Shown: piece after piece, positions 26,382 through 36,388 of the stretch
Numbering within the stretch: the stretch's first letter is position 1
Layout of the letters: each line of letters starts with the position of its first letter
Assembly (NCBI GenBank): GCA_903789665.1
Contig: CAIFEX010000007.1
Location: forward strand, 1 to 64,000
Reading direction: 5' to 3'
DNA length: 64,000 nt
Source: an uncultured Clostridium sp.
Lineage (GTDB): Bacteria > Bacillota > Clostridia > Clostridiales > Clostridiaceae
The notes under the pieces: generated by a model
Told to the model about the DNA's origin: nothing
Databases searched by the model: none
The model's input: only the letters and a program-made list of their open reading frames with translations
Translations under genes and position numbers: made by a program

Positions 26382-26991
26382 TGGTTTCAGGACATTTATC
26401 TATGAAAAAGACGATAAAAAATATATGATGACACTTATAACTTACAGTATATCTCCCACTCTTTCCGGATACAAACCGGCAACTTTGATCAATGTGTCCA
26501 ATAAATACAAGAACATGTATGATCTTTGGTGCAAATATGGAAAGGAATATATAAAAAACATAAATTTAGAAGTATTTGAGATTTTCAGGACAGATAGTTC
26601 ATCAATACTTTTATTTTACAACGAGATATTTCTGTCCAGAGTTTTATCCAGTAAAGCCAATTCTGACTTTTTGAATAAATTTGGTTATTCCAGGGATATG
26701 TCTCTAAAAGATAGTTTGGGATTGCTTAAAGATAGATATTATTATAATTTCTGTCCCCATGAGATGGGTATTTTTCTTGGTATACCTCTTCAGGACGTCA
26801 AGGATTTTATATGTAAGGACAGGAAAGAATGTATATGCTGTGGGTACTGGAAAGTTTATAATAATCGGGAATATGCATTGAGAATCTTTAAAAACTATGA
26901 CAAGTCAAAACATGATTTTATGAAGTTGATTGAAAAAAATATAGGCATTGCTAAAGCTGTAGAAATGCTTTCTTCTTGTTCCCGGTTTTAG
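26371..26991 (+). CDS. DUF3793-type protein coupled to flavodoxin
   Basis: A 206-residue soluble protein of unknown function that I place in the DUF3793 family by the SILLFYNEIFLSRVL, CPHEMGIFLGIPLQDVKDFI and CICCGYWKVY stretches. It overlaps the flavodoxin gene by 11 bp, so it should be translationally coupled and under the same Fur control. The CPHE and CICCGYW segments hold cysteines that could bind a metal or take part in redox chemistry. Proteins of this kind are often found beside flavodoxins and iron-transport genes, but no activity is known to me. Confidence 0.78.
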   Translation: MKDNGFRTFIYEKDDKKYMMTLITYSISPTLSGYKPATLINVSNKYKNMYDLWCKYGKEYIKNINLEVFEIFRTDSSSILLFYNEIFLSRVLSSKANSDFLNKFGYSRDMSLKDSLGLLKDRYYYNFCPHEMGIFLGIPLQDVKDFICKDRKECICCGYWKVYNNREYALRIFKNYDKSKHDFMKLIEKNIGIAKAVEMLSSCSRF

Positions 26992-27000
26992 CGAAGTTTA

Positions 27001-27032
27001 CTGCCGCACAGCTCATTGTGCGGCAGATTTTT
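27001..27032 (+). terminator. Terminator of the flavodoxin-DUF3793 operon
   Basis: A perfect 10-bp stem (CTGCCGCACA with TGTGCGGCAG, loop of 6) followed by ATTTTT. Confidence 0.92.
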
Positions 27033-27187
27033 ACTCAATGTGTGGGAAAGCAGTCTATTAAATTCTTTTTCCACAAGTTTTATATTTTATTTATAATTTT
27101 ATACTTATTTTGTTAATAAATATAGTATATTATAATATAGTGATATGTATTTTAAATATATTCCATTTGGAAAAGGAGTTTTGAATT

Positions 27188-28057
27188 ATGAAGTTTAAAA
27201 CGATTTTTAGCAAGTTTATCATTGCAATTATGGTTCTAGCATTATCTGCATCTTTTGGAAGCTCCAGGGTTTATGCGGATGCCTATAAAGTTGTAACTCT
27301 GGGGGGAGATCTTACAAATGACCAGAAAGAGGATATGCTTAAATATTTTGGAGTTACCAGACAGGATGCAAATGTAATAGAAGTGAATATAGATGAAGAG
27401 AGAAAATATCTGGGAAATATCGCAACCAGCCAGCAGATAGGTACGAAGTCCATATCCAGTTCTTATGTAGAGCCGACATCGAGCGGTGGACTGAATGTGA
27501 GTACCAATAATATATACTGGGTAAGCAGCAGCATGATAAAGAATGCACTTATAACTGCAGGTGTGAAAAATGCCAATGTAAAAGTTTCTGCACCTTTCAA
27601 TGTATCGGGCACTGCAGCCCTCACGGGAATTTTGAAGGGATTTGAAAACAGCGGCAGCGGAAATAAAATCGATGAAGCCAAGAAGCAGGCTGCCAATGAC
27701 GAGCTCATGACTACAGGAGATCTTGGAGACAAAATAGGAAAAGACAAAGCTGCCGGTCTTATAAATGATATAAAAACTCAAGTGGTGAAAGAAAAACCCA
27801 GCACAGAAGAGGGAGTTAGAAAAATAGTTGAAAATGTGACAAATAATTATAATTTAAATTTAAGTACAGGAGATATTGATAAGATAACTACACTTATGAC
27901 GAAAATAAATGGGCTGAATCTAAATTTCAACGATATAAAGGGACAGCTTGGAGGCGTGGCGGATCAGCTTAAAGGAAGCTTGTCTAGCAGCGAAACCCAG
28001 GGATTTTTTCAGAAAATAGCAAATGCAATTAAAGAGTTTTTCTCAAATCTTTTTTGA
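27188..28057 (+). CDS. Secreted DUF1002 (YpuA-like) protein
   Basis: A 289-residue protein with a signal peptide (about 1-30, ending SRVYADA). The TLGGDLTNDQKEDMLKYFGV opening and the TGVKNANVKVSAPFNVSGTAALTGILKGFE-type core match the DUF1002 family of Firmicute secreted proteins, named after Bacillus YpuA. Its function is unknown; the fold may be associated with the envelope. The C-terminus ends in a short amphipathic stretch (FFQKIANAIKEFFSNLF). The ATG has AAAAGGAG upstream, and a TATAAT at 27131-27136 is a likely -10 box. Confidence 0.85.
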   Translation: MKFKTIFSKFIIAIMVLALSASFGSSRVYADAYKVVTLGGDLTNDQKEDMLKYFGVTRQDANVIEVNIDEERKYLGNIATSQQIGTKSISSSYVEPTSSGGLNVSTNNIYWVSSSMIKNALITAGVKNANVKVSAPFNVSGTAALTGILKGFENSGSGNKIDEAKKQAANDELMTTGDLGDKIGKDKAAGLINDIKTQVVKEKPSTEEGVRKIVENVTNNYNLNLSTGDIDKITTLMTKINGLNLNFNDIKGQLGGVADQLKGSLSSSETQGFFQKIANAIKEFFSNLF

Positions 28058-28090
28058 TATAGAGTACAGGATCACAGAGGGGGAATTATT

Positions 28091-28969
28091 GTGAAGACAG
28101 AAAAACCAGTTATAGGATTTATTGGATTAGGAGTGATGGGAAACAGCATGGCTTCTAATATTTTAAAAGCTGGTTATGATTTGCTCGTATATAACAGGAC
28201 AAAATCAAAGAGTGACAGCCTGGTTGCAAAAGGGGCAAAATGGAAGGACAGCCCGGCGGATATTGCCGTGAATTCGGATCTTGTTATTTCCATGGTAGGA
28301 TATCCGGGAGATGTGGAAGAAATTTATTTTGGAGAATGTGGAATAATTGAGAATATGAAAAAAGGCGGTATAATAGTGGATATGACTACATCCAAACCTT
28401 CTCTTGCAGAGAAGATATATGATGAAGCCAAAAAGAGGGGTATATATTCACTGGATGCCCCCGTTTCAGGAGGTGATATAGGTGCAAGAGATGGAACCCT
28501 GTCTATTATGGCTGGAGGCGACAGGAAAGTATTTGAAGAGGTACTTCCTGTTTTCAAACTTATGGGGAAAAATATAGTCTGGCAGGGAAAAGCCGGCTCG
28601 GGGCAGCATACAAAGATGTGCAACCAGATAGCCATAGCGGGAAATATGATGGGAGTATGTGAAATGCTTGCCTATGCAGAAAAAGCCGGATTGGATCCCA
28701 AAAGGGTCCTTGAGAGCATAGAGACCGGGGCTGCAGGAAGCTGGTCCTTGAGCAACCTTACTCCAAGGATGATAGATGGAGATTTTAAACCGGGTTTTTA
28801 TGTAAAGCATTTTATAAAGGACATGAACATAGCTCTGGAGGAAGCACGCAGTATGCAATTGAATACACCGGCATTAAAACTTGCAAAATCTCTCTATGAT
28901 TTGTTGGAAAAAGAGGGAAAGGGAAACTGCGGAACCCAGGTACTGTATGAGTTGATAAGCAGATACTGA
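28091..28969 (+). CDS. NAD(P)-dependent beta-hydroxyacid dehydrogenase (3-hydroxyisobutyrate/tartronate-semialdehyde reductase family)
   Basis: A 292-residue dehydrogenase. The Rossmann motif is GFIGLGVMGNSMASN, the substrate loop is DAPVSGGDIGARDGTLSIMAGG, and the catalytic Lys is in GSGQHTKMCNQI. The start is GTG after AGAGGGGG. The substrate could be 3-hydroxyisobutyrate, tartronate semialdehyde or succinic semialdehyde; sequence alone does not decide. It is followed by a small NIF3/CutA-like gene. Confidence 0.88.
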   Translation: MKTEKPVIGFIGLGVMGNSMASNILKAGYDLLVYNRTKSKSDSLVAKGAKWKDSPADIAVNSDLVISMVGYPGDVEEIYFGECGIIENMKKGGIIVDMTTSKPSLAEKIYDEAKKRGIYSLDAPVSGGDIGARDGTLSIMAGGDRKVFEEVLPVFKLMGKNIVWQGKAGSGQHTKMCNQIAIAGNMMGVCEMLAYAEKAGLDPKRVLESIETGAAGSWSLSNLTPRMIDGDFKPGFYVKHFIKDMNIALEEARSMQLNTPALKLAKSLYDLLEKEGKGNCGTQVLYELISRY

Positions 28970-29007
28970 TCTTGTGTTTTATTAAAACTATGTGGAGGTG
29001 GGATCTG

Positions 29008-29343
29008 GTGAACTATAAGGTGTTTAAAATAGAGACATTTATACCGGAAAATTATGTTGACAGACTTCGGGAGAGGCTTAATTCCATTGGAGCTCTCAGT
29101 ATTGGGGGAAATTATGACAATTGTATGTCTGTTTCCAAAGTCATGGGATGCTGGCGTCCTCTAAAGGGTGCAAAACCTTTTCTGGGAAATGTAGGAGAGG
29201 TTAGCAGGGAAATGGAATGTAAAATGGAATTTTGCTGTAAAGGCGGCATTGTGAAAAGAGCTGTGGAAACCATAAAAGACGTACATCCTTATGAGGAGCC
29301 TGTTATAAATATAATTCCCCTCAGCAATTTCACATCTATGTGA
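29008..29343 (+). CDS. Small NIF3 C-terminal/CutA-like domain protein
   Basis: About 111 residues. The pattern (FKIETFIPENYVDRLRERLNSIGA, then GNYDNCMSV, and a C-terminal VHPYEEPVINIIPL) is that of the YqfO-type insert domain of NIF3 proteins, which resembles CutA. Standalone versions are common in Firmicutes and have unclear function, possibly metal or ligand sensing. GTG 29008 lies after GGAGGTGGG; the longer reading from 28972 has no ribosome site. It is probably cotranscribed with the preceding dehydrogenase. Confidence 0.72.
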   Translation: MNYKVFKIETFIPENYVDRLRERLNSIGALSIGGNYDNCMSVSKVMGCWRPLKGAKPFLGNVGEVSREMECKMEFCCKGGIVKRAVETIKDVHPYEEPVINIIPLSNFTSM

Positions 29344-29352
29344 AGTTATAAT

Positions 29353-29452
29353 ATGGACATTTATCCGAACGCTGCCAGTGCTAATACTCCCAGCTTCTCA
29401 AAGTGGGAGATAAGCGCTGCTGCGCGCCTGGATAAGTTTTCCCCATGGACAT
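29353..29452. repeat. Palindrome-rich element bounded by ATGGACAT direct repeats
   Basis: An 8-bp direct repeat, ATGGACAT, occurs at 29353-29360 and 29445-29452. Between them are the inverted pair TTATCC/GGATAA (29361-29366 and 29430-29435), an inner hairpin CTCCCA...TGGGAG around 29388-29409, and GC-rich short palindromes (AGCGCTGCTGCGCGC). The composition stands out from the AT-rich neighbourhood. It could be a remnant of a small transposable element or a structured RNA; I did not identify a family. Confidence 0.5.
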
Positions 29453-29464
29453 AAAAACCACTTT

Positions 29465-29579
29465 ATGCATAACTTTGATTTTTAGTAAATTTTATGATAA
29501 CATATGATCTGTAAAAATATCTATTATTAAAAGATAGATATTGTCAGACATATGTTACTGTAAAATTTGAACTTATGCA
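29465..29579. repeat. Long imperfect palindrome upstream of the chemoreceptor
   Basis: Arms of about 35 bases (29487-29523 and 29535-29568) pair in order through AAATTTTA/TAAAATTT, TAACATATG/CATATGTTA, TCTG/CAGA and AATATCTA/TAGATATT, with small bulges; TGCATAA and TTATGCA extend it outward. Its right end reaches to 14 bp before the receptor start codon. It could be a miniature element or a leader hairpin. Confidence 0.55.
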
Positions 29580-29592
29580 GAGGGGTGTATTT

Positions 29593-31356
29593 ATGAGAAA
29601 AAAATTAAAATACAATGAATTGGGCAGGAGTTTTTTAAAATCCTATTTGCAGTTTTTTCTACTGATTGTTTTTTCTGTAGTTCTGATAGGATTTATTTCT
29701 TTTTTTAGTGCAAAAAGTGCATTGACTACATTGGGACAGACTGCCATAAAAAATAAAGTGCAAATGGGACTTGCCATGATGAATGGTCTGGAAAATCAAG
29801 TTAAGAAAGGCAAAATTACAAGGGCTGATGCACAGGAAGTATTTAGAAGCGAGATGCTTAATCCGAAGAAATCCGGCGGAAAGACGAGAGGGCTGAATTC
29901 AAAACTTGAACTGGACGTACAGGCGTACATGTATGCCATAAACAGCAAGGGTATAGAAACGATGCACCCTTATAAGGAAGGAGAGGATATTTCAAAGGTG
30001 AAGGATTCGGACGGCAACAATTTAATGCAGCTTGTGATTAATGAGGCCAGAAATCCTAAAAATGGAGGAATAATTCATTTTAATTGGAAAAATCCGGGGG
30101 AGTTCCATGAACGCCCCAAGGTAAATGCAGTGGCATATTTTCAGCCCTGGGACTGGTACATAAATGTGGGATGTTACGATGAAGATTTTTACAGACCCGT
30201 ATATAAGGTTTTGGCTGTGATAATCGGAATATCTGCAGCTATTATATTGATTTCCATATTGTATATAATGAAACTCATGAAGAAAAAGGTAAATCCGTTA
30301 AGTGAGATAGTGAACTCCATGGGCATGGCGGCAAAGGGAGATATGTCTGTGAAAGTCGATGTTACCGGCACGGACGAGATAGGTTATATAGGCAGGACAT
30401 TTAATAATATGATAGATGAGATACGGGGGCTGCTGGCAAATATAAAGAAACTGTCTGACGATATAGATGAAAGGACTGCACTTATAACTTCATCCACTAC
30501 TACTGCTTTTGAGAATTCCGACGGGATAAAGGAGGCTGTGGAAGAGGTTTCCTCTGCCATAAATGACTCGGCAAAGGATATGCAAAATAGTGTTGATAAT
30601 ATGGATATTTTATCAAAAAATATAGACGAAGTGAAAAAAAGCGGCATAGATATGAAAAGCAGAGCTTCAAATGCAGGCAAGCTGAATTCAAATATTGTAG
30701 ATGTACTCACAGAACTGGGGAACAAGAGCTCACAAAATATTGATGCGGCCCGGAAGACAAATAGCAACATAAAACATTTGATAAAAAAGTCCAGTGATAT
30801 AGTGGGCATAGTGGGCACCATAGAAGAAATATCAAATGAGATAAACCTGCTTTCACTGAATGCTTCCATAGAATCAGCCAGGGCGGGAGAAGCAGGCAGA
30901 GGATTTGCCGTGGTTGCAGAGCAGATCAAAGAACTTTCCAACCAGACTTCTGATTCCGTTAAGCAGATCAATTCGCTCATAGAGGATCTTACAGATACTG
31001 TGAATATCTCGGCAAATGACATGGAAGCTTACGGGAAAATTGCCAGGTCGCAGGTAGACACCATAAACAGGACAAAACGGATTTTGGATAATGTAGTTGA
31101 ATTTATAGAAGGTATACCGAAGACAATTGAGAAAAATGTGGATAAAATAAACGAAGTATATAAGAACAAGGATGTGGTGAATTCATCCATGGATTCAATA
31201 CTTTCTGTAACTGAGGAAATATCGGCTTCTTCGGAAGAAGTAACTGCTTCGACATCGGAAGTAAAACAAAAAATGGGAAGTGTAAAAGATCTGGTAAAGG
31301 AACTGGATCAGTCCTCAAGAGCTTTGAAGGAAATGATGGGCAAATTTTCTTTATAA
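29593..31356 (+). CDS. Methyl-accepting chemotaxis protein with single Cache sensor domain
   Basis: A 587-residue transmembrane chemoreceptor. TM1 is about 18-42; the extracellular domain (about 45-205) has the sCache_2 ending [17 protein letters not shown]2 is about 208-232, followed by HAMP and a long signalling coiled coil. The hairpin tip contains [35 protein letters not shown], the region that contacts CheA and CheW. The Cache ligand is unknown (often small organic acids). ATG 29593 after AGAGGGGTG is preferred to ATG 29575. The chemotaxis kinase operon lies 27 kb downstream. Confidence 0.92.
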   Translation: MRKKLKYNELGRSFLKSYLQFFLLIVFSVVLIGFISFFSAKSALTTLGQTAIKNKVQMGLAMMNGLENQVKKGKITRADAQEVFRSEMLNPKKSGGKTRGLNSKLELDVQAYMYAINSKGIETMHPYKEGEDISKVKDSDGNNLMQLVINEARNPKNGGIIHFNWKNPGEFHERPKVNAVAYFQPWDWYINVGCYDEDFYRPVYKVLAVIIGISAAIILISILYIMKLMKKKVNPLSEIVNSMGMAAKGDMSVKVDVTGTDEIGYIGRTFNNMIDEIRGLLANIKKLSDDIDERTALITSSTTTAFENSDGIKEAVEEVSSAINDSAKDMQNSVDNMDILSKNIDEVKKSGIDMKSRASNAGKLNSNIVDVLTELGNKSSQNIDAARKTNSNIKHLIKKSSDIVGIVGTIEEISNEINLLSLNASIESARAGEAGRGFAVVAEQIKELSNQTSDSVKQINSLIEDLTDTVNISANDMEAYGKIARSQVDTINRTKRILDNVVEFIEGIPKTIEKNVDKINEVYKNKDVVNSSMDSILSVTEEISASSEEVTASTSEVKQKMGSVKDLVKELDQSSRALKEMMGKFSL

Positions 31357-31378
31357 ATAAAAAAATTTTAAATATGTA

Positions 31379-31407
31379 TTGACATTGAAAATAATCTATA
31401 TTATACT
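31379..31407 (+). promoter_or_regulatory. Predicted leu operon promoter
   Basis: TTGACA (31379-31384) and TATACT (31402-31407) with a 17-bp spacer, just upstream of the first T-box leader. Confidence 0.75.
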
Positions 31408-31414
31408 TAATGAT

Positions 31415-31643
31415 AATTTAAAGTTGATATAAAAACTGAGATAAGGAATAGTAAACATGTCATGTATTTTAGAGAGAGCGGGAGAAGGTGGAAGGACCGT
31501 AAATAATGCGTGTTGAACTCACCTTTGAGTTGCAGGCTGAAATAACAGTAGGCTGTGCCGACAAATGCCGTTAATGGATTGAGTACAAAATTGGGTGGTA
31601 CCGCGAACAGATTTCTCGCCCCATAGAGAAATCTGTTTTTTTA
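31415..31643 (+). promoter_or_regulatory. T-box leader 1, Leu (CUC specifier)
   Basis: The T-box sequence TGGGTGGTACCGCG is at 31592-31605 and is followed by a terminator with an 11-bp perfect stem (31607-31617 with 31626-31636) and a T7 run. In stem I the specifier-loop pattern GAA-CTC-ACC places the specifier codon CTC at 31518-31520, reading tRNA-Leu(GAG). Uncharged tRNA-Leu would bind and favour the antiterminator. Confidence 0.93.
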
Positions 31644-31671
31644 TATTAACTTATATAGATATTGACAAGCT

Positions 31672-31880
31672 GTGAAGGGAAGCAGTAGGTATAATTTCTA
31701 TTTCAAAGAGAGCAGGTTTTTTGGTGAAAGCCTGTAAGTAGAGTTTGCTGAACTCGTCCTGGAGCTGGAAGCTGAAATTACAAGTAGGCTTTACCGGTTA
31801 AAAACCGTTATTTAATTGAGTATAAAATTGGGTGGTACCGCGAACAGACTTCTCGCCCCAAGGAGGAGCCTGTTTTTTTA
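31672..31880 (+). promoter_or_regulatory. T-box leader 2, Leu (CUC specifier)
   Basis: A second complete T-box directly follows the first: TGGGTGGTACCGCG at 31829-31842, then a 12-bp terminator stem with one mismatch and a T run (31843-31880). GAA-CTC-GTC places the specifier CTC at 31753-31755, again Leu. I see no well-spaced promoter of its own, so both leaders are probably read from one transcript. Confidence 0.92.
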
Positions 31881-31997
31881 TTCCCTAATTTTAAATTAGA
31901 GAATATTGGGAATATTATAAAAATTATAGAAAATTTCAATTGGCCAGTTGAGATAATTCCAAGAAAATTATGAAAATAAAGTAGAGGAGAAATTATT

Positions 31998-33536
31998 ATG
32001 AAAAATAATAAAATATATATTTTTGATACTACATTGAGAGATGGAGAACAGACACCCAGGGTAAGCTTGAATATGAATGACAAACTCAATATTGCAAGGC
32101 AGCTTGAAAAGCTGAATGTAGATGTTATAGAAGCTGGATTTCCAGCAGCTTCCAATGGAGATTTTGAGGCGGTTGAAGCTGTGGCAAGGGAAATTAGATC
32201 GCCATATATAGTAGCTCTTGCCAGAGCTTTGAAAGGTGATATAGAATCCGCCTGGAATGCAATCAAGGATGCTGAAAAACCGAGGATTCACGTTTTTATT
32301 GCCACTTCAGATCTTCACATGAAATATAAATTGAAAATGAAGCCGGAAGAGGTTTTGAAGAGGACGGTGGATATGGTCAAATATGCGAAAAGCTTGTGTC
32401 CAAGTGTAGAATTTTCACCGGAGGATGCCACGAGGACGAGGCCGGAGTTTCTGTATCAGGTCCTGGAAGCTGCAATAGATGCCGGTGCCGATATAGTGAA
32501 TATACCTGATACCGTCGGATATTCCATGCCCCAGCAGTTCGGCACATTCATAGGGAAAATTAAAGATAATGTGTCCAATATAGACAGGGCGGTTATAAGT
32601 GTCCATTGCCATGACGATCTTGGCATGGCGGTGGCAAACTCGCTGGCAGCTGTGGAAAACGGCGCCAGGCAAGTGGAATGCGCTATGAACGGACTTGGTG
32701 AAAGAGCGGGGAATGCGGCCCTTGAAGAAGTGGTAATGGCAATTAAGACCAGGTCTGATATTTTTAGTTGCAGCACGGAAATTGTAACCGAGGAACTGAC
32801 GAGAACCAGCAAGCTTGTAAGTCATATAACAGGAATGCAAGTTCAGAACAATAAAGCAGTAGTGGGTGCCAATGCCTTTGCACATGAATCCGGCATACAC
32901 CAGCACGGGGTTTTAAACTGCAGGGAAACTTATGAAATTATGACTCCTGAATCCGTGGGGTTAAAAAAGAGTTTTATAGTACTTGGGAAACATTCCGGAA
33001 GACATGCTTTTGTCAAACGCCTTGAGGAACTTGGATATAAAAATTTGAATCAGGACAAGATAAATCAAATCTTTGAGGAATTTAAAGATCTTGCAGACAA
33101 GAAAAAAACTGTCTCTGATGAGGATATAGAAAGTCTTGCAAAAAATGAAATATTTAAAGTACCCGAAGTGTTCAAATTGAAATATTACCAGGTGTCTACG
33201 GGAAATACCACAGTGTCTACGTCTACTGTGAGATTGGAACGTGAAGGTAAAAGTGTAAGTGAAGCTTCCTGCGGCGACGGGCCTGTGGATGCCACTTTTA
33301 AAGCTATTGAAAAGGCTTCTGGAATTGAAGTGAAATTAAATGATTATTTTATAAAATCAGTGGGATACGGCAAGGATGCGCTGGGTGAAGCTACTGTAAA
33401 GGTGGAGAGGGACAATAAGATTTTTTCAGCCAAGGGATTGAGTACCGATATAGTAGAGGCCAGTGCAAGAGCCTTTATAAATGCAATGAACAAGATGTAC
33501 CATGAAATTTCTTTGAAAAAGGCAGTTTCCTATTAA
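31998..33536 (+). CDS. leuA: 2-isopropylmalate synthase
   Basis: First committed step of leucine synthesis: acetyl-CoA plus 2-ketoisovalerate gives 2-isopropylmalate. The catalytic opening is DTTLRDGEQT, the metal-binding HCHDDLGMAVANSL motif is intact, and the C-terminal ~130 residues form the LeuA dimer regulatory domain (about 385-500) that confers leucine feedback inhibition. Length (512) is normal. The T-P-R-V sequence after DGEQ differs from the common S-P-G-A, but the operon (leuCDB) and Leu T-boxes make LeuA the best call over citramalate or homocitrate synthase. Confidence 0.93.
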   Translation: MKNNKIYIFDTTLRDGEQTPRVSLNMNDKLNIARQLEKLNVDVIEAGFPAASNGDFEAVEAVAREIRSPYIVALARALKGDIESAWNAIKDAEKPRIHVFIATSDLHMKYKLKMKPEEVLKRTVDMVKYAKSLCPSVEFSPEDATRTRPEFLYQVLEAAIDAGADIVNIPDTVGYSMPQQFGTFIGKIKDNVSNIDRAVISVHCHDDLGMAVANSLAAVENGARQVECAMNGLGERAGNAALEEVVMAIKTRSDIFSCSTEIVTEELTRTSKLVSHITGMQVQNNKAVVGANAFAHESGIHQHGVLNCRETYEIMTPESVGLKKSFIVLGKHSGRHAFVKRLEELGYKNLNQDKINQIFEEFKDLADKKKTVSDEDIESLAKNEIFKVPEVFKLKYYQVSTGNTTVSTSTVRLEREGKSVSEASCGDGPVDATFKAIEKASGIEVKLNDYFIKSVGYGKDALGEATVKVERDNKIFSAKGLSTDIVEASARAFINAMNKMYHEISLKKAVSY

Positions 33537-33557
33537 AACTTTAAAGGAGGTATATGT

Positions 33558-34823
33558 ATGGGTATGACGATGACGCAGAAAATACTGGCCTGCCATGCGG
33601 GGGAGGATTCCGTAAAAGCCGGGCAATTGATAAAGGCCAAATTGGATCTTGTACTTGGAAATGACATAACTACGCCGGTAGCTATAAATGAATTTAATAA
33701 AATTGGAGTTGGCAGAGTTTTTGACAGAGGCAAGATAGCTATTGTCCCGGATCATTTTACTCCCAACAAGGATATAAAGTCAGCACAGCAGTGCAAATGT
33801 GTAAGAAAGTTTGCACGGAATATGAAAATTGAAAATTATTTTGAAATAGGACAGATGGGAATTGAACATGCTCTTATTCCCGAAAAGGGTCTGGCGGTTT
33901 GTGGAGACGCAATAATAGGGGCGGATTCACACACCTGCACCTACGGAGCACTTGGTGCTTTTGCCACAGGTGTTGGGAGCACGGACATGGCCGCGGGAAT
34001 GGCCAAAGGAGAGGCATGGTTCAAAGTTCCCGGTGCCATAAGATTTGTGCTTTACGGGAAGCTCCCTGAATGGGTGAGTGGAAAAGATGTCATTTTACAC
34101 ATCATAGGGATGATAGGTGTAGACGGAGCTCTTTACAAGTCCATGGAATTTACAGGCAGGGGTGTAGGCGAACTCTCCATGGACGATCGCTTTACCATCT
34201 CCAACATGGCAATAGAAGCAGGAGCCAAAAACGGCATTTTCCCCGTGGATGACAGGACCATAGATTACGTCGGGAAACATTCAAAGAGAAAGTACAGTAT
34301 ATATGAAGCGGACAGGGATGCTGAATATGAAAAATCAGTGGATATAGATTTAAGCAATATCCGCCCTACAGTGGCATTCCCGCATAGCCCTGAAAATACC
34401 AGGACTATTGACGAGGTGGGAAACATAAAAATAGATCAGGTAGTTATAGGATCCTGTACCAATGGGAGAATAAGCGACTTGAGATCTGCAGCCAGTGTTT
34501 TAAAGGGAAGGAAAGTGAATAAAAATGTAAGGGCAATCATATTTCCTGCAACACAGAGAATATATCTCCAGGCACTGCGGGAGGGAATTATAGAAACTTT
34601 CATAGAATCAGGGGCTGTGGTGAGCACTCCTACCTGCGGGCCTTGCCTCGGGGGACACATGGGGATACTTGCAGAAGGGGAGAGAGCCGTTTCAACTACA
34701 AATAGAAATTTTGTGGGAAGAATGGGACATGTTAAAAGCGAGGTATACCTTGCAAGCCCCGCTGTGGCTGCGGCTTCAGCTGTAACTGGCAGAATTTCCT
34801 CACCGGAGGAGGTGGTAAAATGA
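33558..34823 (+). CDS. leuC: 3-isopropylmalate dehydratase, large subunit
   Basis: Aconitase-family subunit carrying the [4Fe-4S] cluster that isomerises 2- to 3-isopropylmalate together with LeuD. Cluster cysteines are visible in GSCTNGR and in [10 protein letters not shown]. The 421-residue length is that of the shorter bacterial/archaeal type LeuC, which goes with a ~165-residue LeuD. AAAGGAGG precedes the ATG. It overlaps leuD by 4 bp. Confidence 0.95.
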   Translation: MGMTMTQKILACHAGEDSVKAGQLIKAKLDLVLGNDITTPVAINEFNKIGVGRVFDRGKIAIVPDHFTPNKDIKSAQQCKCVRKFARNMKIENYFEIGQMGIEHALIPEKGLAVCGDAIIGADSHTCTYGALGAFATGVGSTDMAAGMAKGEAWFKVPGAIRFVLYGKLPEWVSGKDVILHIIGMIGVDGALYKSMEFTGRGVGELSMDDRFTISNMAIEAGAKNGIFPVDDRTIDYVGKHSKRKYSIYEADRDAEYEKSVDIDLSNIRPTVAFPHSPENTRTIDEVGNIKIDQVVIGSCTNGRISDLRSAASVLKGRKVNKNVRAIIFPATQRIYLQALREGIIETFIESGAVVSTPTCGPCLGGHMGILAEGERAVSTTNRNFVGRMGHVKSEVYLASPAVAAASAVTGRISSPEEVVK

Positions 34824-35314
34824 TAGGTGGAAAAGTGATTAAATATGGAGATAATGTGGATACAGATGTCATAATACCTGCCAGATATTTAAATACAAGC
34901 GATGAAAAGGAACTTGCCTCTCACTGTATGGAAGATCTGGATAAGGGATTTTCCTCGAAAGTCAAAAACGGTTCTGTACTGGTGGCAGGCAGGAATTTCG
35001 GATGTGGATCTTCCAGGGAGCATGCACCTATAGCTATAAAAGCGTCAGGTATTTCCTGTGTAATAGCAGAGACCTTTGCCAGAATATTTTTCAGGAATTC
35101 CATAAATATAGGCCTTCCCATAATTGAATGCAGGAAGGCGGCCCGTGAAATAGAAGAAGGTGACGAAGTATCGGTGGATTTGACCTCTGGAATCATAAAA
35201 AATATTACAGGGGGAAAAACATACAGGGCAGTTCCTTTTCCGGATTTTATGCAGGAAATCATAGAATCCCGGGGACTTATAAATTATTTGAGAAAAGAGG
35301 GGGCGGACAAGTGA
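34820..35314 (+). CDS. leuD: 3-isopropylmalate dehydratase, small subunit
   Basis: The swivelling-domain partner of LeuC (164 residues). [15 protein letters not shown] at the N-terminus and [14 protein letters not shown], which binds substrate, are diagnostic. ATGA overlaps with leuC upstream and GTGA with leuB downstream, so the three genes are translationally coupled. Confidence 0.95.
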   Translation: MIGGKVIKYGDNVDTDVIIPARYLNTSDEKELASHCMEDLDKGFSSKVKNGSVLVAGRNFGCGSSREHAPIAIKASGISCVIAETFARIFFRNSINIGLPIIECRKAAREIEEGDEVSVDLTSGIIKNITGGKTYRAVPFPDFMQEIIESRGLINYLRKEGADK

Positions 35315-36375
35315 AGATAGCTGTTATACCAGGGGATGGAATAGGTAGTGAAATAACAAAACAGGGAAAAAAAGTGCTGAGGACTGTTGCTCATAAATAT
35401 AAATTTGATCTTGAATATGAAGATGTGCTTCTTGGGGGGAGCGCACTTGATGAAAAGGGGACGCCGCTTCCCGAAGAAACTATAAGGATATGCCAAAACA
35501 GCGAAGCTGTACTTTTAGGTGCAGTAGGGGGACCCAAATGGGATCATTTTCCCGGTAATTTGAGACCGGAGGCTGGACTTTTAGGTATAAGAAAAGCTCT
35601 TGGCGTATTTGCAAACTTGAGGCCTGCCATATTGTTTCCTGAACTTAAATCCGCTTCAAATTTAAAAGATGAAGTTCTTGGAAAAGGGCTTGACATAATG
35701 ATAGTCAGGGAATTGTTGGGCGGAGCTTATTTTGGAGAAAAGAATACGGTAAATATAAAAGGGGGGCAAAAAGCGTGGGATACTATAAGTTATTCCAGCT
35801 TTGAGATAGATAGAATAACGAGAAAATCTTTTGAAATTGCGAGAAAGAGAAATAAAAAACTCACTTTGGTGGATAAATCCAATGTGCTTGAAAGTTCAAA
35901 ACTCTGGAGGAAAATCGTCGGTAAAATTTCAAGGGAATACAGTGATGTTGAAGTCAGCTGTATGTATGTTGACAATGCCGCAATGCAGCTTATAAGAGAT
36001 CCCGCCCAGTTTGACGTGATCCTGACCGAGAACATGTTTGGCGACATTTTAAGCGATGAGGCTTCAATGCTGACAGGATCTCTCGGAATGCTGCCTTCAG
36101 CCAGTGTAAGGGGTGATTCTTTTGGACTTTATGAACCGGTACATGGTTCCGCACCGGATATTGCCGGCTGTAATAAAGCAAATCCCATTGGTACGATCAT
36201 GAGTGCTGCAATGATGCTTAAATATAGTTTCAACAGGGCGGATATTGCAGAAAATATAAAAAATGCAGTATCTGAAGTCCTAAGTGGGGGCTACAGAACT
36301 CCGGATATTGCTGTAAAAAATTCAAAAATCGTTGGGACAGAAGAGATGGGAGACTTGATATGTAAAAAAATATAG
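35311..36375 (+). CDS. leuB: 3-isopropylmalate dehydrogenase
   Basis: Oxidises and decarboxylates 3-isopropylmalate to 2-ketoisocaproate with NAD. Motifs include [16 protein letters not shown], the substrate-binding R in [20 protein letters not shown], and the metal/NAD region [21 protein letters not shown] with [12 protein letters not shown]. Length (354) is typical. The start is GTG 35311, overlapping the leuD stop. No clear terminator follows before the converging phospholipase-type gene. Confidence 0.95.
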   Translation: MKIAVIPGDGIGSEITKQGKKVLRTVAHKYKFDLEYEDVLLGGSALDEKGTPLPEETIRICQNSEAVLLGAVGGPKWDHFPGNLRPEAGLLGIRKALGVFANLRPAILFPELKSASNLKDEVLGKGLDIMIVRELLGGAYFGEKNTVNIKGGQKAWDTISYSSFEIDRITRKSFEIARKRNKKLTLVDKSNVLESSKLWRKIVGKISREYSDVEVSCMYVDNAAMQLIRDPAQFDVILTENMFGDILSDEASMLTGSLGMLPSASVRGDSFGLYEPVHGSAPDIAGCNKANPIGTIMSAAMMLKYSFNRADIAENIKNAVSEVLSGGYRTPDIAVKNSKIVGTEEMGDLICKKI

Positions 36376-36388
36376 CTGAAATTGAAAA

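Noticed and set aside
31662-31695. Separate promoter for the second T-box
   Set aside because: TTGACA and TATAAT are present but 22 bp apart, and the -10-like bases fall inside stem I of the second T-box.
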